Positions 1 to 5,264 of a stretch of 5,264 nucleotides of DNA are shown piece by piece. The translations under genes were made by a program, and so were the position numbers. Below the pieces are notes generated by a model, which saw only the letters and a program-made list of their open reading frames with translations, was not told the origin of the DNA and searched no databases. Positions within the stretch are counted from its first letter, which is position 1. Every line of letters starts with the position of its first letter. Source of the stretch: Clostridiales bacterium (GTDB lineage: Bacteria > Bacillota_A > Clostridia > Lachnospirales > Bianqueaceae). Location of the stretch: contig JAHZBS010000176.1 in NCBI GenBank assembly GCA_019423265.1, positions 1 to 5,264 on the forward strand, given 5' to 3'.

Positions 1-1591
1 CCTCCATCTGGACGATCCCGTGATAGATTCCAACGCCATGATTTTCATGGACAACGTAATCCCCCACGGACAGTTCGCCAAAACTGCTAATCTGCTTTCC
101 CTTATATTTCTTGCGCTTTTTTCGGCCTTTGGCGGCGCCGCTGCCGGTCAGTTCCTTCTGGGATACCACGGCAAAGCCCGCTTCCGGATACACAAAGCCC
201 CGGCTCAACCCTCCCCGCGCCACGGCAACGCTGCCCTTGACCAGAGGCATCTGCCAGTCGGTATGTTCATACGCCGGAATGCCCTCCTCCATCAGGCGGG
301 AGGCCATCCGCTTCACTCTCGTCTGGCTTTCTGTCAACATGAGAGTTTGGTACCGCATGGCGGTATATCCCCGCAGCTCATCCAGCAGTAGCGTTTCCTC
401 CCCCTGTAGGACATTGATCGAGCGGCTTGAGACACTGACCAGCTCTTTTATGGGGAATACGTTCTGATTGCCGCCGAGAAGACTGCACAGATAGAGCTTG
501 GCGAACCCGTCAAACCCTCTGCTGATTTCCTCGAAGTCCGGAAACATCCGTCCCTGCTCCGGAAGCAGATATCCCTTTTGCAATCGGCTCTGTACGCTGT
601 GTTGCAGTTCGTCCTGCAATACCCGCACCTTCTCTTTAATACGAGCCGGCTCCTGAAAAAACAAAATGGCGTCCTCCGGCACGTAGTCCAAAATCGTGAC
701 GGGATTCTCATAGAAAAAGGGGATATAGCTCTCCAATCCTCGATATCGATTTTGGGATAGCCGGTATAAAAAAGAATCGGTGATCTCGGAAAGCCTTTGA
801 GCTTCTTCTTCCAGCCCCTGCTCCCTTAATGCCGTGCTGGCGGTCTTCTGCTGCCGTTGGATTCTGCTGAGTCCACTCTCGATGTCCCTCTGGCTGAGCG
901 GCACCTCCGTAATGGGATAGACACAGATCCACTCGATGTGCTCCACGGAGCGCTGCGTCTCCACGTCCAGCGTCTTGATGGTATCGATCTCGTCCCCCCA
1001 CATTTCAAGGCGATATGCCATCGCCTCATCGATGGGAAAGATATCGACGATTCCACCCCGGATGGAAAACTGCCCTGCGTGCTCGATCTGATCCCGCCGC
1101 TCAAAGCCCATCCTGACCATCCGCTCGGCAAATTCATCCAGTGGCATGTGATCCCCAACGCGCTTGCGCAATATAAAATTGACAAAGCGATCCCTTGGCG
1201 CTAAACGGTCGTACAGCGCCTCCACCGAAAATATCAGAACCTTTGGGGGCTCTTCCAGCAGGGCTTTGAATACGCGGATCCGTTCCTCCTCAATGGCGAG
1301 ACCCTTTACGTCAGCGCTGTAAAATAAGGGATCCTTTGCCGGAAAAAACATCGCCTGCCCGGGAAAATAAAATTTCATATCTTCCCAGACTTCCTTTGCT
1401 TTCGTCTCATTGGCGGTTATTACGATCCCCATAGTTCCAAGCTGCTCCGTCAGCGCTGCCGATATATGATTCTGTACCGGATCGCCGGCGCCGGAGACCA
1501 ACACCGCCTCCCGCCTCTGCAACCGCTGCACCGCGGTGTTGTAGGCAGGAAGACTCTCAAGCGGTTTAAAAATCCCTCTTACGTCCATCAT
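1..1591 (-). CDS. mfd: Transcription-repair coupling factor Mfd, N-terminal 530 residues (partial, runs off left edge)
   Basis: Mfd is a cytoplasmic ATP-dependent DNA translocase that pushes stalled RNA polymerase off DNA and recruits UvrA. I read the frame by hand as 530 uninterrupted codons from 1591 to 2. Residues 1 to about 350 resemble the UvrB-homology module: LVSGAGDPVQ (31-40) sits where a Walker A would be but is degenerate, as is usual for Mfd; AKDPLFYSADVKG (85-97) and SIRGGIVDIFPI (176-187) are typical family blocks. A basic linker (KGRKKRKIYKGK, 488-499) precedes GDYVVHENHGVGIYHGI (510-526), the start of the RNA-polymerase-interacting domain. Mfd is usually about 1150-1180 residues, so the helicase motor and C-terminal regulatory domain lie outside the window. 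The start is bounded: TAG at 1592-1594 immediately precedes the ATG in frame. A second ATG follows at 1588. A G-rich SD (GGGGGAG, spacing 11) fits the first ATG better. The overlap with pth implies coupled translation. Confidence 0.96.
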   Translation of the reverse strand, partial: MMDVRGIFKPLESLPAYNTAVQRLQRREAVLVSGAGDPVQNHISAALTEQLGTMGIVITANETKAKEVWEDMKFYFPGQAMFFPAKDPLFYSADVKGLAIEEERIRVFKALLEEPPKVLIFSVEALYDRLAPRDRFVNFILRKRVGDHMPLDEFAERMVRMGFERRDQIEHAGQFSIRGGIVDIFPIDEAMAYRLEMWGDEIDTIKTLDVETQRSVEHIEWICVYPITEVPLSQRDIESGLSRIQRQQKTASTALREQGLEEEAQRLSEITDSFLYRLSQNRYRGLESYIPFFYENPVTILDYVPEDAILFFQEPARIKEKVRVLQDELQHSVQSRLQKGYLLPEQGRMFPDFEEISRGFDGFAKLYLCSLLGGNQNVFPIKELVSVSSRSINVLQGEETLLLDELRGYTAMRYQTLMLTESQTRVKRMASRLMEEGIPAYEHTDWQMPLVKGSVAVARGGLSRGFVYPEAGFAVVSQKELTGSGAAKGRKKRKKYKGKQISSFGELSVGDYVVHENHGVGIYHGIVQME

Positions 1592-2181
1592 CTATTGTTT
1601 GACTCCCCCCCTTGCGGCGCTTTCAAGTTAAAATGATTCATCGCTCTGTCCAATCCCTGGGAGACGATGCAGGCAGCCGCCTGGGCGGCTAGGCGGATTG
1701 TCTCCCCGATAACGGGAATCTCATCCTTTGAAAAATTCGACAGCACATAGTCCGCTAAATCCCATCCCGGCGGCTTTTCACCCACGCCAATTCGCACCCT
1801 GGGAAAGTCCTGGGATCCCACATGGGCGATTATGCTCTTCATCCCATTGTGTCCGCCGGCGGATCCGCCCCCGCGGATCCGGAGGGCGCCCAGCGGTATG
1901 CTGATATCATCATAGATGACAATTAGATCGCTGACCGAAATCTTATAAAAGTCCATGATCTCCCGGACAGCGACGCCGCTATTGTTCATATAGGTCTGCG
2001 GGCGGCAGAGAAGGCAGGGCGTGCCTTCAATATCCGCCTGGGCAAGCAGGGCGTGAAATTTTCTCTTTTCTCCTTTGCCATGATACGCCTGAAGAAGGCA
2101 GGCAATGGCTTCAAATCCGACATTATGCCTTGTAGCGGCATACTTCAAATCCGGATTCCCCAGGCCGGCGATCAAAATCAT
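1588..2181 (-). CDS. pth: Peptidyl-tRNA hydrolase
   Basis: Pth cleaves the ester bond of peptidyl-tRNAs released from ribosomes, recycling tRNA in the cytoplasm. The protein has 197 residues, normal for bacterial Pth (about 185-200). Family residues are all visible: GLGNP with N9, TRHNVGF with catalytic H19, TYMNNSG with N66, YDDISIPLG with D91 (the equivalent of E. coli D93), GGHNGMKS with N112, and FPRVRIGVG near 126-134. The ATG at 2181 follows a strong SD, AGAGAGGA (2190-2197), with 8 bases of spacing. The TGA stop (1588-1590) overlaps the mfd ATG. It is the middle gene of the minus-strand glmU-pth-mfd cluster, 95 bases after glmU, with no convincing promoter of its own. In Bacillus the orthologue is also known as spoVC. 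The end of the gene contains a run of seven G that encodes Gly-Gly and forms part of the mfd SD. Confidence 0.98.
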   Translation of the reverse strand: MILIAGLGNPDLKYAATRHNVGFEAIACLLQAYHGKGEKRKFHALLAQADIEGTPCLLCRPQTYMNNSGVAVREIMDFYKISVSDLIVIYDDISIPLGALRIRGGGSAGGHNGMKSIIAHVGSQDFPRVRIGVGEKPPGWDLADYVLSNFSKDEIPVIGETIRLAAQAAACIVSQGLDRAMNHFNLKAPQGGESNNR

Positions 2182-2219
2182 ATGGACAGTCCTCTCTATC
2201 TTTTTTCCAAACAGCAGAT

Positions 2220-2242
2220 GCCCTGATTATAAAAATCAGGGC
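2220..2242. repeat. Perfect 9-bp inverted repeat between glmU and pth
   Basis: GCCCTGATT pairs perfectly with AATCAGGGC across a 5-base loop. It lies inside the 95-base glmU-pth gap (2182-2276) and would form a stable hairpin in the cluster transcript. Neither strand has a T-run after the stem, so it is not a standard intrinsic terminator. It could be an mRNA-processing or stability element, a leaky attenuator, or a mark left by loss of a gene. A TATAAT hexamer spans the loop and stem on the minus strand, but no good -35 lies 16-18 bases upstream, so I do not call a promoter. Confidence 0.6.
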
Positions 2243-2276
2243 TCGCAGCTCGTGTCGCGCATACATACAATCCTGG

Positions 2277-3656
2277 CTACCGCTTTCCTCTCTTCTGGAC
2301 CCAGTCTTCCTTATTGACCTGTCTGGCCCTTGCAATCCCGAGAGCATCCGGCGGAACATCCGCGGTGATGGTGGAACCCGCGGCAATAAATGCGCCCTCT
2401 CCCACGCGCACAGGCGATACTAAATTGGTATTGCAGCCTATAAACGCATGGTCTTCGATCACGCTTCGGTGTTTTTCTTTTCCATCGTAGTTAACCAGCA
2501 CTGTGCCGCACCCAAAATTGATGTTCTTTCCCACATCCGCATCCCCCACATAGGTCAAATGGGAGATCTTCGTGCCCTCTCCGACGACAGAATTCTTGAT
2601 CTCGACAAAATCGCCAACCTTGACGGACGGCCCGATGACGCTTCCCGGCCGTACATAGGCGAAGGGGCCGACGCTGACAAAATCCTGTATGGCACTGTCC
2701 AGCAGCGTGGAATTCTGAATGGTGACATGGTTTCCGATGGTACAATCCACAATCCGGCTGTTGGGGCCGACGACGCAGTGCTCCCCGATTTGGGTGTTCC
2801 CCTCGAGAAAAGTGCCTGGATACAGGACCGTATCTCTGCCGATCTTCACATGGGGAGAGACATAGGTATTTTCCATGGAAAGGAGGGTTACCCCGCCTTC
2901 CATCAAGCGGCGGTTGATCCGCTTTTGCATAATCTGGGATGCCTCCAGAAGCTGCATCCGGTCATTAACGCCCAGGATCACAGCGGGATCCTCACAGATG
3001 GCTGCCTCCGCCCTTCCCCCGGCTTCCATGATCCTCGGGACCGCGTCGGGGAGATAGTATTCTCCCTGGCTATTCTGATTATCGATCTTCGTCAGCGCCT
3101 CCAAGAGCGCCTCGCTCTGGAAACAGTACATGCCCGAATTGACTTCCTGAATCTTTCTCTGCGCTTCCGTGGCATCCCGCTGCTCCACACTGTACAAAAA
3201 GTTTCCGCTGACATCCCGCACGATTCTCCCATAGCCGGTTGGATTCTCCACGATGGTGGATAGGACTGTCACTGCATTTTTTTCCGTCCGATGGTCCTGC
3301 AACAGCTTCTCCAGAACCTCCCCTTCGACTAAAGGCGTATCCCCACATAAGACTAGCACATCGCTGGGCTCTCCCTCGATAAACTTTTCGGCCTGCATAA
3401 CGGCATGACCTGTGCCAAGCTGCTCCCTCTGCTCCACAAAGGTAATGCCCGGCGTATCCTGTAAGGCTTCCATAACCATTTCGCCTTTATGCCCAATGAC
3501 GACGCAGATCTCCTCACAGCCAACTTTTTTCGCCGCTTCAATAATATAGTGAAGCATTGGATATCCTAATATTTCATGGAGGCATTTCGGTTTTTCAGAT
3601 TTCATCCGTGTTCCCATGCCGGCGGCTAAGATCACGGTCTTGACCTTACGGTTCAC
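2277..3656 (-). CDS. glmU: Bifunctional GlmU: N-acetylglucosamine-1-phosphate uridyltransferase / glucosamine-1-phosphate acetyltransferase
   Basis: GlmU acetylates glucosamine-1-phosphate and then couples it to UTP, giving UDP-GlcNAc for peptidoglycan and teichoic acid synthesis in the cytoplasm. Numbering here is from the GTG at 3656 (459 residues; the family is about 450-460). The N-terminal uridyltransferase shows LAAGMGTRMKSEKPK (10-24), QLGTGHA (79-85), GDTPL (105-109, metal ligand D106) and GVNDR (N231). From about residue 250 a left-handed beta-helix of hexapeptide repeats forms the acetyltransferase, with R336 in GPFAYVRPG, K354, catalytic H366 and Y369 in SHLTYVGDA, and NINFGCGT (377-384), then NYDG. 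A longer form starting at GTG 3665 (462 residues) is possible, but the SD AAAGGA (3667-3672) is only about one base from that codon and 10 bases from GTG 3656, so I prefer 3656. No ATG is available. It is first in the glmU-pth-mfd cluster and divergent from murC. Confidence 0.96.
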   Translation of the reverse strand: MNRKVKTVILAAGMGTRMKSEKPKCLHEILGYPMLHYIIEAAKKVGCEEICVVIGHKGEMVMEALQDTPGITFVEQREQLGTGHAVMQAEKFIEGEPSDVLVLCGDTPLVEGEVLEKLLQDHRTEKNAVTVLSTIVENPTGYGRIVRDVSGNFLYSVEQRDATEAQRKIQEVNSGMYCFQSEALLEALTKIDNQNSQGEYYLPDAVPRIMEAGGRAEAAICEDPAVILGVNDRMQLLEASQIMQKRINRRLMEGGVTLLSMENTYVSPHVKIGRDTVLYPGTFLEGNTQIGEHCVVGPNSRIVDCTIGNHVTIQNSTLLDSAIQDFVSVGPFAYVRPGSVIGPSVKVGDFVEIKNSVVGEGTKISHLTYVGDADVGKNINFGCGTVLVNYDGKEKHRSVIEDHAFIGCNTNLVSPVRVGEGAFIAAGSTITADVPPDALGIARARQVNKEDWVQKRGKR

Positions 3657-3666
3657 TAAGCGCACA

Positions 3667-3672
3667 TCCTTT
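3667..3672 (-). promoter_or_regulatory. Ribosome binding site that decides the glmU start
   Basis: AAAGGA on the minus strand lies 10 bases from the GTG at 3656 but only about one base from the alternative GTG at 3665. The ATG that overlaps its end (3667) reads only Met-Cys-Ala before a TAG, so it cannot start glmU. The spacing therefore selects the 459-residue form of GlmU. Confidence 0.7.
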
Positions 3673-3689
3673 CACACTAAACTAGGTTG

Positions 3690-3718
3690 ATTATATACTG
3701 AAATGATACCCCGGTCAA
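3690..3718 (-). promoter_or_regulatory. SigA-type promoter of glmU-pth-mfd
   Basis: On the minus strand a -35 TTGACC (3713-3718) is followed by exactly 17 bases and a perfect -10 TATAAT (3690-3695). Only one -35 base differs from consensus. Transcription should start near 3683, giving a leader of about 27 bases to the GTG at 3656, enough for the SD AAAGGA at 3667-3672. This leader length supports the 3656 start and argues against a long regulatory leader. No other promoter of comparable quality was found for pth or mfd, so this one probably drives the whole cluster. Confidence 0.85.
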
Positions 3719-3833
3719 GTCTATTGCTATACGTTTTGTTAAAAAGTTTATCGAAAACCAACTTTATCCAATCCTCACGCGATTGCCACCGGGCATGGGC
3801 CCCGGGATGTCCGCCTTGCAGCGGTGTTCGCCC
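3719..3833. other. Core of the murC/glmU divergent intergenic region: AT-rich half and GC-rich hairpin half
   Basis: These 115 bases lie between the two -35 elements and belong to neither predicted transcript. The half next to glmU (about 3719-3765) is AT-rich, with T and A runs such as GTTTTGTTAAAAAGTTTATC, and could serve as an UP element for the glmU promoter. The half next to murC (about 3785-3830) is GC-rich and holds two stem-loops: CGGGCAT (3790-3796) with ATGTCCG (3807-3813, one G-T wobble), and CCGC (3811-3814) with GCGG (3821-3824). I see no credible small ORF here. Confidence 0.5.
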
Positions 3834-3861
3834 TTTACATTTTTCTAAAGTATGGTAAAAT
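3834..3861 (+). promoter_or_regulatory. SigA-type promoter of murC
   Basis: On the plus strand a -35 TTTACA (3834-3839) and a -10 TAAAAT (3856-3861) are separated by 16 bases. Each hexamer differs from consensus by one base. Transcription should start near 3868, leaving a leader of about 38 bases before the murC ATG at 3906. The leader contains the inverted repeat at 3877-3892. The -10 elements of the two divergent promoters are about 160 bases apart, so the transcripts do not overlap. Confidence 0.8.
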
Positions 3862-3876
3862 AGAGGTAAGGAAAAA

Positions 3877-3892
3877 GTCTGTTTGGACAGAC
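3877..3892 (+). repeat. Perfect 6-bp inverted repeat in the murC leader
   Basis: GTCTGT-TTGG-ACAGAC is a perfect 6-bp dyad with a 4-base centre. It lies within the predicted murC 5' leader, downstream of the start point, and ends one base before the purine-rich SD region. As RNA it would be a small hairpin next to the ribosome binding site; as DNA it could be a repressor operator just after the transcription start. It has no T-run, so it is not a terminator. Function is unknown. Confidence 0.55.
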
Positions 3893-3905
3893 AGAAGGGA
3901 GCATT

Positions 3906-5255
3906 ATGAAAAAAGTTCATTTTATTGGTATTGGCGGCGTCAGCATGAGCGGCCTTGCGCAGATTATGCTGGCCAGAGGATATGAAGTCAGCGGTTCTGA
4001 TCAAAAATCGACCGAAATGACAAGACATCTGGAGGATATGGGGATTCGAGTGTATATCGGCCAGAAAGCCTCCAATATCGCAGATGATCTTTCCTTGATC
4101 GTATACACTGCCGCCATCCATGAGGATAACCCGGAGCTGAAAGCCGCCCGGGCCAGCAAAGCTACCGTGATCGAGAGGGCTGTATTGCTTGGGCAGCTCA
4201 TGGACGAATACCCGATTTCCATCGCAATCGCCGGAACCCACGGAAAGACCAGCACAAGCAGCATGGCGTCCTACATTTTTATGGAGGCCGGCATGGACCC
4301 GACGGTCACCGTGGGAGGGATTTTGCACAATTTGCAGAGCAATTTTCGAATTGGCAATTCGCCGTACTTTATCGCGGAGGCCTGCGAGTACTCCGACAGC
4401 TTCCTCCACTTTCACCCGAAGGTCAGCGTGATTACCAATATCGAGGCGGAGCATCTGGACTACTTTAAGGACCTGGACGCCATCCACGCTTCCTTTCAAA
4501 AATTCGTCGCCGGCATGAAGCCAGACGGGACATTGATCCTTGAGAAAGAGCTGTTGCCGCTATTCCAAGGGTTTTCCGGGACGCTCCTCACCGTTTCCTT
4601 GGACGGCGACGCGGACGTTACCTGCTCTCAGATTGAGCACCACAGGGAGGGGCTGGGCTCCTCTTTTCATATCGTGTATCGCGGCCAGGATCTGGGGGCT
4701 GTGGATATATTTGTGCCCGGACGCCACAATATCTTTGACGCTCTCTGCGCCGCAGGGACAGCGCTGTGCCAGGGCGTTCCTTTCGACTCCGTCCGCCGGG
4801 GGCTTTCCCAGTATAAAAGCACAAAAAAACGCTTTGAGTATAAGGGGACTGTCGGCGGCGTTACGATCATCGATGACTACGCCCACCATCCTTCTGAGAT
4901 TCGCGCAACACTGCTCGCCGCCAGGGAGGTTCCTCACCGCGAGCTCTACGTTGTCTTTCAACCCCATACCTATAGCCGCACCAAGGCATTCTTGAAGGAT
5001 TTTGCCCTGGCCCTCTCCCTCGCTGACCATGTGGTGCTGGCCGACATCTACTCCGCCAGGGAAAAGGATCTGGGTGAGATTCACTCCTCCGATCTCTGCC
5101 GGGAGCTCCGCAAGCTCGACAGGGATTGCCATTACTTTGGTACTTTCGACGAAATTGAAAATTTTCTCCTAAAAAATTGTTCCCCAAAGGATTTGTTGAT
5201 AACTATGGGGGCGGGAGATATAGTAATAATCGCAGAAGACCTCCTTGGAAAATAG
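3906..5255 (+). CDS. murC: UDP-N-acetylmuramate--L-alanine ligase MurC
   Basis: MurC is the cytoplasmic ATP-dependent ligase that adds L-alanine to UDP-MurNAc, the first step in building the peptidoglycan stem peptide. The complete protein has 449 residues, normal for MurC. In order it shows the N-terminal Rossmann glycine motif GIGGVSMSGLA (8-18), the Mur-ligase P-loop GTHGKTST (110-117), EACEYSDSF (158-166), TNIEAEHLDYF (177-187), PGRHNIFDAL (271-280), and the C-terminal domain motifs DDYAHHPSEI (323-332), FQPHTYSRT (351-359), DIYSARE (380-386) and MGAGDI (434-439). These separate MurC from MurD, MurE and MurF. The ATG at 3906 has an SD, GAAGGGAG (3894-3901), four bases upstream, a slightly tight spacing. 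The gene has its own promoter and a short leader containing an inverted repeat. The TAG stop lies 9 bases before the window end, so its downstream partner and terminator cannot be seen. Confidence 0.98.
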   Translation: MKKVHFIGIGGVSMSGLAQIMLARGYEVSGSDQKSTEMTRHLEDMGIRVYIGQKASNIADDLSLIVYTAAIHEDNPELKAARASKATVIERAVLLGQLMDEYPISIAIAGTHGKTSTSSMASYIFMEAGMDPTVTVGGILHNLQSNFRIGNSPYFIAEACEYSDSFLHFHPKVSVITNIEAEHLDYFKDLDAIHASFQKFVAGMKPDGTLILEKELLPLFQGFSGTLLTVSLDGDADVTCSQIEHHREGLGSSFHIVYRGQDLGAVDIFVPGRHNIFDALCAAGTALCQGVPFDSVRRGLSQYKSTKKRFEYKGTVGGVTIIDDYAHHPSEIRATLLAAREVPHRELYVVFQPHTYSRTKAFLKDFALALSLADHVVLADIYSAREKDLGEIHSSDLCRELRKLDRDCHYFGTFDEIENFLLKNCSPKDLLITMGAGDIVIIAEDLLGK

Positions 5256-5264
5256 ATATCCACA

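Noticed and set aside
1..1591. Frameshift or pseudogene status of mfd
   Set aside because: The hand translation gives 530 consecutive sense codons, exactly filling the distance from the ATG to the window edge, with conserved blocks in order.
1589..1611. Programmed frameshift at the G7 run producing a Pth-Mfd fusion
   Set aside because: A -1 shift enters the mfd frame but meets TAG at 1592-1594 immediately before the mfd ATG, so no fusion could be made.
2220..2242. Intrinsic terminator after glmU
   Set aside because: The stem is strong, but no T-run follows on either strand, and pth and mfd downstream have no evident promoter of their own.
2227..2255. Internal promoter for pth based on a TATAAT in the hairpin
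   Set aside because: At spacings of 16-18 bases the upstream hexamers (CACGAG, ACACGA, GACACG) do not resemble TTGACA.
2123..2386. 87-codon minus-strand frame spanning the glmU-pth gap, possibly a prs or ctc remnant
   Set aside because: It overlaps both neighbours in another frame, and its sequence shows no Prs phosphoribosyl-binding motif or Ctc/L25 resemblance.
2448..3263. 271-codon plus-strand open frame inside glmU
   Set aside because: It is fully antisense to GlmU sequence with clear motifs, has no family resemblance and no evident ribosome binding site; long antisense frames are common in moderately GC-rich genes.
3656..3667. Three-codon upstream ORF (ATG at 3667, Met-Cys-Ala-stop) before glmU
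   Set aside because: Its ATG overlaps the end of the SD, so it could not be initiated from that SD; it looks accidental.
3672..4499. 275-codon minus-strand open frame antisense to murC and crossing the intergenic region
   Set aside because: It lies opposite the well-supported start of murC, has no recognisable domain, and contains the murC promoter; it is a shadow frame.
4560..5132. 190-codon minus-strand open frame inside murC
   Set aside because: It is antisense to the conserved C-terminal MurC domains and shows no independent motif.

Overview
The window carries four housekeeping genes in a divergent layout: three on the minus strand (glmU, pth and the 5' part of mfd) and one on the plus strand (murC). 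All four were recognised from protein motifs. Gene order, sequence style (for example the NINFGCGT block in GlmU and the ACEYSDSFL block in MurC), SigA-type promoters with near-consensus hexamers and purine-rich ribosome binding sites point to a Firmicute of class Clostridia. A Lachnospiraceae-like relative is my best guess, but I cannot name a species.

Layout. Positions 1-1591 (minus) hold the first 530 codons of mfd, the transcription-repair coupling factor; the gene runs off the left edge. It overlaps the end of pth (1588-2181, minus) by four bases in an ATGA junction. A 95-base gap with a perfect 9-bp inverted repeat separates pth from glmU (2277 to about 3656, minus). The glmU start is probably the GTG at 3656, not the GTG at 3665. 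A divergent intergenic region of roughly 240 bases follows, with one promoter firing left into glmU-pth-mfd and one firing right into murC (3906-5255, plus). murC is complete and ends nine bases before the window does.

How the genes relate. GlmU makes UDP-GlcNAc, the entry sugar nucleotide for peptidoglycan. MurC adds the first amino acid (L-Ala) to UDP-MurNAc a few steps later in the same pathway. The shared intergenic region therefore sits between two cell-wall precursor genes and could co-ordinate them. Pth recycles peptidyl-tRNA and Mfd clears stalled RNA polymerase for repair. The glmU...pth-mfd order is the conserved Firmicute arrangement, but prs, which commonly lies between glmU and pth, is absent here.

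I see no mobile element, CRISPR array, tRNA, rRNA or defence gene, and no convincing undescribed system. The items worth a second look are the structured intergenic DNA, the inverted repeat in the murC leader, the hairpin where prs would be expected, and the start-codon choice of glmU.
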